Positions 15,729 through 24,218 of a DNA stretch of 64,000 bases are shown here, one piece after another (within the stretch, counting starts at the first letter, position 1; each line of letters starts with the position of its first letter). Under the pieces are notes generated by a model, which was not told the origin of the DNA, did not search any database, and was given only the letters and a program-made list of their open reading frames with translations. Source of the stretch: Bacillus sp. Xin1 (GTDB lineage Bacteria > Bacillota > Bacilli > Bacillales > Bacillaceae_G); assembly GCF_013314535.1 (NCBI RefSeq), contig NZ_JABUAE010000008.1, positions 1 through 64,000 on the forward strand, given 5' to 3'. The translations under genes and the position numbers were made by a program.

Positions 15729-17489
15729 ATGACAAACTTATATAATCCAAACACAATAGCATTCACACCATTTTTGTTCTTTACTGGTAAAGGTGGAGTA
15801 GGAAAAACATCTACTGCATGTGCAACAGCTATTACGTTAGCTGATATGGGGAAACAAGTTTTATTAATAAGTACTGACCCAGCTTCTAATTTACAAGATG
15901 TGTTTGAAATAGAACTTACGAATAAACCGAAAGAAATTCCAAGTGTTCCAAATCTACAAGTAGCAAACTTAGATCCTGAAACAGCAGCACTTGAATATAA
16001 AGAACGTGTTGTTGGTCCATACCGTGGAAAGCTCCCTGATGCTGTTATTGCAACGATGGAAGAGCAATTATCTGGTGCTTGCACAGTAGAAATGGCTGCA
16101 TTTGATGAATTCTCTACGGTACTTACGAATAAAGAATTAACATCAAAATTTGATCACATTATATTTGATACAGCACCAACAGGTCATACGTTACGTCTTC
16201 TTCAACTTCCTACGGCTTGGAGTGGTTTCCTGGAAGAAAGTACTCATGGGGCTTCTTGTTTAGGGCCATTAGCAGGACTTGGGGATAAAAAAGAGTTATA
16301 TAATCAAACGGTTCAGGCACTATCTAATCCAAACCAAACGATGTTAATGCTTGTTACACGACCGGATAGTTCTCCATTACAAGAAGCGGAACGAGCAGCT
16401 CATGAATTAAAAGAAATTGGTGTTTGTAATCAATTTCTACTTGTAAATGGAATCTTGAAAGACTATATGCAAAATGATGATGTCTCGAATGCATTGTTTA
16501 AGAGACAATCACATGCGTTAGAAACCATGGCAGAAGAATTAAAAAATCTTCCTACTTATGAAATTCCATTAGTACCGTTTAATGTTACTGGGATAGAAAA
16601 TATGAGAAAACTGGTTCAACCAATGGGAAATCTCTCAATTTCGAATGAAGAAGCAAGTACCGTCTCTATTCCTTCACTTCAGACATTGATTACTAATCTT
16701 TCAGAATCAGGAAAACGAGTGATTTTTACAATGGGAAAAGGTGGTGTCGGAAAGACTACGGTAGCTTCAGCAATTGCAGTAGGTCTGGTGGAAAAAGGAC
16801 ACCATGTTCACCTAACTACAACTGATCCCGCAGCACATATTGATTATGTCATGCATGGAGAACAAGGGAATATTACGATAAGTCGAATTGATCCAAAAGT
16901 AGAAGTTGAAAACTATCGTAAGGAAATCATAGAGCAAGCAAAAGATACAGTTGATGAAGAAGGTTTAGCATATCTTGAAGAAGACTTACGTTCTCCTTGT
17001 ACGGAAGAGATTGCAGTCTTTCGTGCTTTGGCCGATATTGTTGAAAGAGCTAATGATGAAATTGTAGTAATTGATACAGCACCAACAGGTCATACCTTAT
17101 TATTACTAGATGCAGCACAAACGTACCATAAGGAAATTGCACGTTCTACCGGTGAAGTACCACAGTCTGTGAAAAACTTATTACCACGTTTACGTAATCC
17201 AGAAGAAACAAGCGTTGTAATTGTAACACTTGCAGAAGCAACACCAGTTCATGAAGCAAGCCGTCTGCAAGAAGATTTAAAACGTGCGGATATTACTCCT
17301 AAATGGTGGGTTATCAATCAAAGTTTTTACGCAACACATACAAGTGACCTCGTGTTAAGAGGAAGAGCACAGTCTGAAATACAGTGGATTCAAGAAGTGC
17401 AAAAGGAATCACAAAATAACTGTGTTATCATCCCTTGGCAATCGGATGATATTGTAGGATATGAGAAGCTTAAAGCTTTAGTGAAATAA
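15729..17489 (+). CDS. arsA: ArsA arsenite-stimulated ATPase
   Basis: A 586-aa tandem ATPase with Walker A motifs GKGGVGKTS (20-28) and GKGGVGKTT (near 336), each followed by a conserved DTAPTGHTLRLL-type segment. The metalloid-site cysteines are Cys118, Cys177 and Cys424, corresponding to Cys113, Cys172 and Cys422 of E. coli ArsA. ArsA receives As(III) from ArsD and couples ATP hydrolysis to efflux, here presumably through Acr3 since no ArsB is present. Confidence 0.95.
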   Translation: MTNLYNPNTIAFTPFLFFTGKGGVGKTSTACATAITLADMGKQVLLISTDPASNLQDVFEIELTNKPKEIPSVPNLQVANLDPETAALEYKERVVGPYRGKLPDAVIATMEEQLSGACTVEMAAFDEFSTVLTNKELTSKFDHIIFDTAPTGHTLRLLQLPTAWSGFLEESTHGASCLGPLAGLGDKKELYNQTVQALSNPNQTMLMLVTRPDSSPLQEAERAAHELKEIGVCNQFLLVNGILKDYMQNDDVSNALFKRQSHALETMAEELKNLPTYEIPLVPFNVTGIENMRKLVQPMGNLSISNEEASTVSIPSLQTLITNLSESGKRVIFTMGKGGVGKTTVASAIAVGLVEKGHHVHLTTTDPAAHIDYVMHGEQGNITISRIDPKVEVENYRKEIIEQAKDTVDEEGLAYLEEDLRSPCTEEIAVFRALADIVERANDEIVVIDTAPTGHTLLLLDAAQTYHKEIARSTGEVPQSVKNLLPRLRNPEETSVVIVTLAEATPVHEASRLQEDLKRADITPKWWVINQSFYATHTSDLVLRGRAQSEIQWIQEVQKESQNNCVIIPWQSDDIVGYEKLKALVK

Positions 17490-17522
17490 AACATTTTTAA
17501 TTAGTTACTATGAAGGGGAGAA

Positions 17523-17810
17523 ATGAAAATGAATATTACAGATAAAGCAAAAGAATTTATTGAAACTGCTATGAAAGAAAATGGTGTTACAACATTACGG
17601 TTTACATTTGATGGTGCTGGCTGCTGTGGTCCTAGCTATGGTATTAATTTAGGCGAAGCACAAGAAAATGATGTCACAGAAATAGTAAACGGTATTCAAG
17701 TCGCAATAGATCCAAAGGTAGCTGAAATCGTTAATACTTTAACATTAGACTATGTAGAAGACCAACAGGGTGCAGGCCTTGTTATCAGTGGCGGATCGAA
17801 TTGCTGCTAA
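17523..17810 (+). CDS. HesB/IscA-like protein of the ars operon
   Basis: A 95-aa protein with the IscA/HesB fold pattern. Cys residues are arranged as GAGCCGPSYG (near residue 33) and GGSNCC at the C-terminus, that is CC and CC instead of the usual single Cys plus CxC of iron-sulfur A-type carriers. The ribosome site is AAGGGGAGA. It is embedded between arsA and a phosphatase gene. The vicinal Cys pairs suggest metalloid binding or an adapted cluster-carrier role; the function is inferred. Confidence 0.7.
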   Translation: MKMNITDKAKEFIETAMKENGVTTLRFTFDGAGCCGPSYGINLGEAQENDVTEIVNGIQVAIDPKVAEIVNTLTLDYVEDQQGAGLVISGGSNCC

Positions 17811-17836
17811 GTAATAATTGAAGGAGATTAACAAAC

Positions 17837-18262
17837 ATGACTAACTATCACGAACTCGTAAAAGGAAAAGTATATATTGGTGGAGTAGACGCTATACAAG
17901 ATGCAGTAAAAAAGCACGGGATTACAGAGGTGTTTGACTTACGTGCTGGAGGAGAAGAACCAGAAGGATTTCCGGCTGGAACTAAACATCATGCTTATCC
18001 TATCGTAGAAGGTGTAGAAGGGCAAGATGAGTCAGTAAAAAATGCAATTGCGGCGGTCAAAGAAGCTGTTGAACAAGATAAGAAAGTGTTTTTCCATTGT
18101 TCTGGCGGACGTAATCGTACAGGTACAGTTGCTACAGGATTGTTAATTGAATTAGGAGTAGCTGATAATATAAAAGAAGCGGAACAAAAAGTGAAAGAAA
18201 TTCGCTCAATAATTAATATAAAACCTGAGCTCCGAGAAGTGTTAGGTAATTTATATAAATAA
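17837..18262 (+). CDS. Dual-specificity-type protein tyrosine phosphatase in the ars operon
   Basis: A 141-aa protein with the Cys-based phosphatase loop HCSGGRNRTG (nucleophile Cys88, Arg94) and an upstream DLRAGGEE that fits the general-acid loop. This family is small and cytosolic. Phosphatase loops can also bind arsenate, and ArsC itself is a related chemistry, so a role in arsenic detoxification or as a second reductase-like enzyme is possible. It is the last gene of the operon, before a clear terminator. Confidence 0.75.
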   Translation: MTNYHELVKGKVYIGGVDAIQDAVKKHGITEVFDLRAGGEEPEGFPAGTKHHAYPIVEGVEGQDESVKNAIAAVKEAVEQDKKVFFHCSGGRNRTGTVATGLLIELGVADNIKEAEQKVKEIRSIINIKPELREVLGNLYK

Positions 18263-18271
18263 TTTATGTTT

Positions 18272-18308
18272 AAATACCTTAGTTAAGTAATAACTAAGGT
18301 ATTTTTGG
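18272..18308 (+). terminator. Terminator of the ars operon
   Basis: Perfect 14-bp arms (AAATACCTTAGTTA and its complement) with a 5-nt loop and a T-rich tail, 9 nt after the phosphatase stop. Confidence 0.9.
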
Positions 18309-18500
18309 TTTTAAAATAAAATTGGATTGAAAATATCTACTCTCACTGTGATTTTACCCATAAAGTTATGGCTAAAGGAAGCAAATAACTTTGCTTTGGA
18401 TTAATTATTAATCCATAAATTACAAATTAAAGAGATAATAATTTCCAATTTGGCATGTACATAGTACAATGAAATTATAAATGAAAAAGGTGTGTGGTTT
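18309..18500 (+). other. Intergenic region before CBASS
   Basis: AT-rich spacer with no gene. It must hold the CBASS promoter; a candidate -10 is near 18474 (AAATTATAAATG region), but I cannot define a convincing -35. Confidence 0.4.
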
Positions 18501-19541
18501 ATGGCTACTATTCAATTTTATTTTTCTAAATTTCATGAAGATATCAAACTTAAAAACACTGAAGAAAATGCAATTCTAAAAAGTAAAAGAGAGATTATAA
18601 TTAAAAAATTAAGAGAGAAAATTTCTGTTGATGCACCCTCCTTTACTATTACAAATCAAGGAAGTTATGCAATGAAAACAGGTGTTAAACCTTTAGATGG
18701 AGACTATGATATTGATGTTGCTTTATTATTCGAAATGTCTAAAGATCAATTCAAGCCTGTGGAAGCAAAAAAGTGGGTATATGATGCTCTTGTTGGTCAT
18801 ACCAAAGAAGTCAAAGTAAAAGTCCCGTGTGTAACTGTAACTTATCAAAAAGGTGAGGAACCTGTATTCCATGTTGATTTAACAGTATATGCTAATGTGA
18901 ATTCTGACAATGAAACGTACATTGCAAAAGGTAAAATCAATAGCCTAGAGCAAAATAAGTATTGGGAAATTTCAAATCCTAAACGCTTAATTAATGAAAT
19001 AGAAAATCGCTTTACTTCTGGAGATGAGCGGGATCAATTTAGGAGAATTATAAGATATTTAAAAAGATGGAAAGATATTCACTTTAAAGAAAAAGGTAGT
19101 GGGAAACCATCAGGAATTGTTTTTACCGCTTGCGCTATGCAATATATGACTTTATATATAAAGGATGCTTTCACAGGCGAAAAAGCTATAAATGATTTAC
19201 AAGCACTAATTTCATTATTAGAAAAAATATTAAACAATTTCACTCTAAACTTTAATATAAATACTAATCAAAATGAAGAACGCTTAAAAATCAGTTTACC
19301 TGTTCCCCCTGGAAACGACTTACTTGAGAAAATGACTAACATTCAGATGTCTAATTTCAAAGCAAAATTAGAGTCTTTATTGGATGTATTAAAGGAAGTT
19401 AATACAGAGCCTGATATTATTGAGGCAACAAAGTTGTTAAATTCCGTATTTGGAGATTCGTTCCCTGTTGCAACTAATGAAGAAACCGCTGTTGCTAAAA
19501 GACTAGCAATTGCTACTGATAGCCCATCAGCTAAGCTATAA
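18501..19541 (+). CDS. CBASS CD-NTase (cGAS/DncV-like nucleotidyltransferase)
   Basis: A 346-aa enzyme. The start is the ATG at 18501, ten nt after AAAGG. The nucleotidyltransferase signature is complete: Gly-Ser at 54-55 (NQGSYAMKTG), acidic pair Asp70/Asp72 (DYDIDVALLF), and a third Asp near 128 (FHVDLTVYA). On phage infection CD-NTases make a cyclic di- or trinucleotide second messenger that activates the effector. The next three genes (E1-E2, JAB, HNH-SAVED) make this a type II CBASS operon. Clade and product cannot be assigned by eye. Confidence 0.9.
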   Translation: MATIQFYFSKFHEDIKLKNTEENAILKSKREIIIKKLREKISVDAPSFTITNQGSYAMKTGVKPLDGDYDIDVALLFEMSKDQFKPVEAKKWVYDALVGHTKEVKVKVPCVTVTYQKGEEPVFHVDLTVYANVNSDNETYIAKGKINSLEQNKYWEISNPKRLINEIENRFTSGDERDQFRRIIRYLKRWKDIHFKEKGSGKPSGIVFTACAMQYMTLYIKDAFTGEKAINDLQALISLLEKILNNFTLNFNINTNQNEERLKISLPVPPGNDLLEKMTNIQMSNFKAKLESLLDVLKEVNTEPDIIEATKLLNSVFGDSFPVATNEETAVAKRLAIATDSPSAKL

Positions 19542-19555
19542 AGAGAGGTTTCAAT

Positions 19556-21364
19556 ATGTTTGAACGTATACAAACACATTTAAATGATAATTGTAAAGAC
19601 TTAATCCAAAGTTTAAAAGTTTTACCCCCTGAGAGTTTGTATCCAAACTCTCAATTTGTTTTCTTAATGGAAGGAACAATCTGTATCAATGAAAAAAAAG
19701 CAGATATTTCAATTGCCTTTAATCGTTTATTTCCTCATTCTTTGCCACGTATTTATTTAAAAGATAGAAAAATATTTGGATTTATTCCACATGTAGAACC
19801 ATCTGGATTAATCTGTTTTATGAATGAACAAGGATTAGTGCTAGATACAAATCATCCACACCATATTGTTGAAGAAAGTTTAAAAAGAGCAATTAAAACT
19901 TTAAAAGAAGGCATTCAAGGTGTGAATAAAACGGATCTTTTTGATGAGTTCGAAATTTATTGGAATAGAAAGAAAGATTGTCAGGAGATTTTATCAATTG
20001 TTTCTCCTTCTAAGCAAATAAAAAGTTTTGAAGTAATCCAAGCTAACGATGGAAATTTAACATTTTTAATTGAGGAACGCAATGAAGAACAATTATTAAA
20101 AATGATGTCGCTATTAGGAAACTCCAATATTAATGATAAACCTAATTGTTATAATGGGATTTTTGTACCTTTAAAAAATTCGATAATTCCTCCAGATTTT
20201 GATGAGGATTGGTCATTCAATCAAATAAAAAAAATTATTATCAATAACATTTCTTCTCAAAACAAAATTATCTTAAATCAATTCCTTAATAAACAGCGAA
20301 ATCAGTTTGATTCTACAATCTTTGTAATGCTGTCAATTCCTAGATTTAGTGAGGGAAACTCTTTAATTGTTTTTGAATTTAAAAATCTAACATGGAAAGA
20401 TAATACAAAAGAAAAAACACGAATTGCAAATAAATTAAAATCAACTATGCAAAAAATTACATGTACTTCTAAAATTAATTGTTTCACAGTAAAGAGACTA
20501 TACCTAGAACACCTATTACCTAGAACAGGTGGAAACATATTATTAACCTCTAAAAAAATAGGGATTATTGGTACTGGTGCTCTTGGCAGTAGAATAGCTA
20601 TGGAGTTAGTTAGGTCGGGAATAACAAATTTAACATTAATTGATATGGATATTATCGATTTTGATAATATTCATAGACATGAACTTGGGGCAAACAGTAT
20701 TTTATTTGAAAATAAATCCCGTACTTATTACTACCCAAAGGTAACTGCATTAAAAAACGAGATTCAAAGGAAATATCCACACTGTATAGTAAATACAATT
20801 GCTAAAGATGTTAGAAAAATAAATTTATCTACCTTACAAGAATTAGATTTAATAGTTATTGCTTTAGGTGCTCCTACAATTGAAAGATATTTAAATGGAA
20901 AATTTCATGAGTTTGATTCATTTCCACCAACAGTCTATACATGGATTGAACCACTCGGGATAGGTGGACACGTCCTTGTGACATTGAATAATAATAAAGA
21001 TGGTTGTTATGAGTGTTTATATACTTATGACACAGACGCTAATGCCCCTTTAAAGAATAGGGCTTCTTTTGCAGGATCTAATCAATCCTTTTTGAAATCA
21101 TTATCTGGTTGTGGAACTTCGTTTACACCTTATGGTTCCTTAGATAGTTTAGAAATAGTGGTTCAATGTTCAAAAGCAGTAATAGCTGTATTAAAGGGAA
21201 AAGAAACAAATAACCCGTTAATTTCTTATAAAGGTGAATCAGAAGACTTTGAAATAGCAGGTTATAAATTATCCAGTAGATACACATCTTTTAACCAAGA
21301 ACAACTAAACGACATGAAATATAAATATAAAGCTTTAAAATGTCCAGTCTGTAATTCTCGATAG
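19556..21364 (+). CDS. cap2: Cap2: E2-E1 ubiquitin-like conjugation fusion of CBASS
   Basis: A 602-aa fusion. The N-terminal E2-like domain covers about residues 1-150 with a candidate catalytic Cys near 88 (GLICFMNEQG). The C-terminal E1/ThiF domain has the nucleotide motif IIGTGALGSRIA (near 340), the acidic strand LIDMDIIDFDNIHRH, and a catalytic Cys near 518 in SGCGTSFTPYG, a typical Cap2 context. CxxC pairs (GCYEC, CPVC) probably bind zinc. Cap2 conjugates the C-terminus of the CD-NTase to a target and primes it for activity. It starts 14 nt after the CD-NTase stop. Confidence 0.92.
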   Translation: MFERIQTHLNDNCKDLIQSLKVLPPESLYPNSQFVFLMEGTICINEKKADISIAFNRLFPHSLPRIYLKDRKIFGFIPHVEPSGLICFMNEQGLVLDTNHPHHIVEESLKRAIKTLKEGIQGVNKTDLFDEFEIYWNRKKDCQEILSIVSPSKQIKSFEVIQANDGNLTFLIEERNEEQLLKMMSLLGNSNINDKPNCYNGIFVPLKNSIIPPDFDEDWSFNQIKKIIINNISSQNKIILNQFLNKQRNQFDSTIFVMLSIPRFSEGNSLIVFEFKNLTWKDNTKEKTRIANKLKSTMQKITCTSKINCFTVKRLYLEHLLPRTGGNILLTSKKIGIIGTGALGSRIAMELVRSGITNLTLIDMDIIDFDNIHRHELGANSILFENKSRTYYYPKVTALKNEIQRKYPHCIVNTIAKDVRKINLSTLQELDLIVIALGAPTIERYLNGKFHEFDSFPPTVYTWIEPLGIGGHVLVTLNNNKDGCYECLYTYDTDANAPLKNRASFAGSNQSFLKSLSGCGTSFTPYGSLDSLEIVVQCSKAVIAVLKGKETNNPLISYKGESEDFEIAGYKLSSRYTSFNQEQLNDMKYKYKALKCPVCNSR

Positions 21365-21377
21365 GAGAGCGAAGTCT

Positions 21378-21851
21378 TTGAAGAATATAATTTGTAATAC
21401 AAGGTCAGAGAAAATCTTAAAAATTAACAATATAGCTTTAGAGAAAATTAATCATCATCTTCAGATTAAAGAAATAGATAACGAAGCAGGCGGCGTAATT
21501 GTAGGAAGAGAATTAATTTCAAGTGGAAATTTTGTTATAGACGATATTTCTACGCCCTTGAAAAGAGACATAAGAAAAAGACATTTTTTTAACAAGTATC
21601 TTCCTGATCATCAAAAATTCATACAACAAAAATGGACAGAAAGCCAGGGAACTTGTAGTTATTTAGGAGAGTGGCATACTCATCCGGAAGATAAGCCTAC
21701 TCCTTCATCTTTAGATATATGTTCGTGGAAAAATGTCTTAAAGAGAACTGTCTGTGATGAAGTAAGTTTATTTTTTATTATAGCTGGAAACAAAGAGATA
21801 AGAATTTGGGAAGGATTTGTGCATGATTTAACCATTGAACAAATTTATTGA
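21378..21851 (+). CDS. cap3: Cap3: JAB/JAMM isopeptidase of CBASS
   Basis: A 157-aa metalloprotease-type protein. The JAMM motif is complete: a Glu in EAGGVIVG and HTH-x7-S-x2-D in GEWHTHPEDKPTPSSLD. It begins with TTG after AGGAGAG. Cap3 cleaves the CD-NTase-target bond made by Cap2 and so antagonises priming. The gene's stop codon lies just before the ribosome site of the effector gene. Confidence 0.92.
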   Translation: MKNIICNTRSEKILKINNIALEKINHHLQIKEIDNEAGGVIVGRELISSGNFVIDDISTPLKRDIRKRHFFNKYLPDHQKFIQQKWTESQGTCSYLGEWHTHPEDKPTPSSLDICSWKNVLKRTVCDEVSLFFIIAGNKEIRIWEGFVHDLTIEQIY

Positions 21852-21868
21852 AGGGGAAGTGTGAAATT

Positions 21869-22981
21869 ATGGCAAACGATAGACGCCCACTAACATCTGC
21901 TGAGAAAAATGAATTATGGAGTTCTAGTGCAGGTATGTGTTCGTATGAGGGATGCAAAAAAAACTTAGTTCTACAAGCAAAGAGTAAAAGATCTAACATT
22001 GGGCAGATTGCTCATATAATCGGGCATAGCAATGGAGGGGCAAGACATGAATTTATGGAATCCTATGGATTTACTAAAGATACTTTAGAAGATCTTAGGA
22101 ATCTAACTTTAATGTGTTATGATCACCATAAATTAATAGATGACCACCCAGAAAAATACCCTCCGGATATGTTGTTTGCAATGAAAAGGAAGCATGAAGA
22201 ATTCGTTAAAACTAGATTAGATACTTCTAGAAAGCATTTAGCATTAGTTCATAAAACAATGCATAGTCCAACAGACGAGATTCTACTATCTGAGAACCTT
22301 AGTAAATATCTAGTTGATTGTGTATCTCTTCAAGAAATATTTGAAAATTATACAGAAGATGGATGGAATAAGATAAAAGGAAGGAATTCTGAATTATTGA
22401 ATGAACTTAAAGAATTAATGAGTTCGCACAATGGCGTTGCAGTTGAAGTTTTCCCATTATCCCATGTACCTTTACTTGTACATTTAGGTGCCATTATATC
22501 TGATACAATTCCTGTTAGTATTTATCAGTACGATCGTCAAAATGGAATATGGGTATATGACACCCCTTGTGATGAAAAGTCTTCAATAGAAGCCATTTCG
22601 CCCAACATTCAAATTAATGAAAAGGAATCTAAGGTATTAGCAATAAGCGTTTCGCTAAGTGCCCCGGTTCACTTAGATGATATTAATGCTGTTTTAACAA
22701 CCGAAGATTACGATCATCTAGATATAGGTCTACAAACCCCTAAAGTGGATGCCATATTATATAATGAACAAGTAAAGAACATACAACAAATTTTCAAATC
22801 AACAGTTGAGTCTCTTAATAACAAAAATAGATATGATGAGATTCATTTATTTTATGCTGGACCAGCAGGTTTAGCTGTTGAAATCGGGCGTTCTATTAAT
22901 AAAAATATGTGGCCATTTGTTAATTTGTATCATTATCAATATAGGGAATCACCTAGATATCAATGGGCGTTTAAAATATAA
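21869..22981 (+). CDS. cap5: Cap5: HNH-SAVED effector nuclease of CBASS
   Basis: A 370-aa protein; the ATG at 21869 follows AAGGGGAAGTG. The N-terminal HNH nuclease has zinc and catalytic residues Cys24, Cys29, His49, Asn78, Cys83 and His86 (CSYEGC, IAHIIGH, RNLTLMCYDHH). The C-terminal half (about 190-370) is a SAVED sensor domain ending in LFYAGPAGLAVEIGRS. SAVED binds the cyclic oligonucleotide from the CD-NTase and activates DNA destruction by the HNH domain, killing the infected cell. This is the canonical Cap5 architecture. Confidence 0.92.
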   Translation: MANDRRPLTSAEKNELWSSSAGMCSYEGCKKNLVLQAKSKRSNIGQIAHIIGHSNGGARHEFMESYGFTKDTLEDLRNLTLMCYDHHKLIDDHPEKYPPDMLFAMKRKHEEFVKTRLDTSRKHLALVHKTMHSPTDEILLSENLSKYLVDCVSLQEIFENYTEDGWNKIKGRNSELLNELKELMSSHNGVAVEVFPLSHVPLLVHLGAIISDTIPVSIYQYDRQNGIWVYDTPCDEKSSIEAISPNIQINEKESKVLAISVSLSAPVHLDDINAVLTTEDYDHLDIGLQTPKVDAILYNEQVKNIQQIFKSTVESLNNKNRYDEIHLFYAGPAGLAVEIGRSINKNMWPFVNLYHYQYRESPRYQWAFKI

Positions 22982-23025
22982 AAAATTAATATATGTAATT
23001 TGTTTTCATAGGGAGATTTACCCAT

Positions 23026-23078
23026 AATAAGAGCCTGATTTTCTACTCGAAGAAAAATTAGGTTCTTATTTTTTTATA
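23026..23078 (+). terminator. Terminator of the CBASS operon
   Basis: Arms AATAAGAGCCTGATTTTCT and AGAAAAATTAGGTTCTTATT pair with a few G:U positions and are followed by a T run. Confidence 0.8.
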
Positions 23079-23257
23079 GCTTAGTTGCTGTTCATTCTTC
23101 ACTCTTCCTTTTTGAATGAGTTTCTTCTACTAATTTTTAATCTTATAGAAAGTAACTTAAGGTACGTCTTTACTTCAAAGTTAGAGTGTTTTATTGGTGA
23201 AATCCAGGGGTATTCTTGCTAATAATGTTAACTTTTAAAATTATTTAAAGGTATCTC

Positions 23258-23295
23258 TGTAGACTATAGTCACAAAAAGCGTTATGGTCTATAAT
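23258..23295 (+). promoter_or_regulatory. C-box-like operator and promoter of the 178-aa gene
   Basis: TGTAGACTATAGTC (23258-23271) contains the palindrome GACTATAGTC and matches the site upstream of the XRE gene over 14 nt. A -10 box TATAAT lies at 23290-23295. The -35 position is poor and overlaps the end of the operator, the layout expected for activation by a controller protein. An imperfect second site (TATGGTCTATA) overlaps the -10. Confidence 0.6.
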
Positions 23296-23339
23296 ATTAA
23301 ATGATAATTTTTATTTTAAAAGAGGATGAAATTCAAAAC

Positions 23340-23876
23340 ATGAATGTAACAATCAGTGATACTTTAAGAAAAATTGAAATTCCTGAAATGTTAAGAGAGT
23401 ATTTATTGAAAAGTAATAAAATGGTAGATTCTTTAAGTCTAGAAATGCTATTAGAAATTGAAGACATCTATATTTTCTATAAATCTCTATACAAATTTGA
23501 TGAAACAGAATTTAGTGTGAATGTTATTAAATCAATTGAAAGGTGTAAAGAGACTGCAGGATTTTATTTTTATTTAAAAAAGGTATTGGAAGGTGGGTTG
23601 CAGATATCGTCTAAAGGGAATGAAGATAAAGAAATTGATGGAGTATTGAAAATTCCAAAGGACTATGTTAATGAGCAAGTTAAGTGTATTACAAGAGAAT
23701 ATATTGAATCGATTAATCAAATATACAAAAATGAACAGCATATTAATATAAATAATGTATATAAGAATATAGGTAGGTTAGAAGTGTTAGGTGATATTTT
23801 AGAAGATAGATATCTGAAAGGTTTACTTTCATCTGGAAATGAATTATTGAAAAATTATGAGGGAAAATTAATTTAA
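23340..23876 (+). CDS. Unknown 178-aa protein downstream of a C-box
   Basis: A soluble, helical, charged 178-aa protein with no signal peptide. I chose the ATG at 23340 because the in-frame ATG at 23301 would lie only 6 nt after the -10 box. No family is recognised. The Lys/Glu-rich sequence contains one Cys in IERCKETAGF and one in EQVKCITREY. It has its own promoter with a C-box-like operator and its own terminator, and it precedes the SIR2 gene by 342 bp. It could be a partner or inhibitor of the SIR2 protein, but nothing direct shows this. Confidence 0.6.
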   Translation: MNVTISDTLRKIEIPEMLREYLLKSNKMVDSLSLEMLLEIEDIYIFYKSLYKFDETEFSVNVIKSIERCKETAGFYFYLKKVLEGGLQISSKGNEDKEIDGVLKIPKDYVNEQVKCITREYIESINQIYKNEQHININNVYKNIGRLEVLGDILEDRYLKGLLSSGNELLKNYEGKLI

Positions 23877-24030
23877 ATTATAAATTATTTCTCAAGAGAT
23901 AAATGACTTATAATTAGTTAGATTAGCTTTTTATATAACCGTGTAGAGATATAAAGGAAATGATATAATTCTAAGAATCAATTCTGTAAGTGGCAATTTA
24001 AAATAATTATGTGGTAAATAATAGGCTTAA

Positions 24031-24072
24031 TTAAAATAACCCTTAATCTGACCAGGTTAAGGGTTATTTTAA
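24031..24072. terminator. Palindromic terminator between the 178-aa gene and the SIR2 gene
   Basis: Perfect 16-bp arms (TTAAAATAACCCTTAA and its complement) with a 10-nt loop. It separates the two genes, so the SIR2 gene needs its own promoter in 24073-24200. Confidence 0.85.
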
Positions 24073-24218
24073 TGCTAATAAATATAACATTGGATAAAGA
24101 TGGTGATTAACAGTAAAATTATAAGTAATATTTATATATTACTAGAAGATATTGTATTGGGTAAATGTAATATTGCGTATAAATGAATAATTCTAAATTT
24201 ATAATAGGGGAGCTATAT
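24073..24218 (+). promoter_or_regulatory. Leader of the SIR2 gene, probable promoter
   Basis: AT-rich 146 bp between a terminator and the SIR2 gene. Candidate elements are TTGGGT near 24157 and TATAAA near 24178, spaced about 15 bp. No C-box copy is visible here. Confidence 0.35.

Noticed and set aside
19556-21851. Ubiquitin-like or molybdopterin/thiamine synthesis genes
   Set aside because: ThiF and JAB motifs occur, but the CD-NTase and HNH-SAVED neighbours identify Cap2 and Cap3.
23301-23339. Start of the 178-aa gene at 23301
   Set aside because: It lies 6 nt after the TATAAT box, too close to the likely transcript start, and has no ribosome site.
8746-23876. A restriction-modification system controlled by the C-like regulator
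   Set aside because: No methyltransferase or restriction endonuclease gene is seen in the island; the only nuclease-like ORFs are GIY-YIG and HNH-SAVED, which have other contexts.
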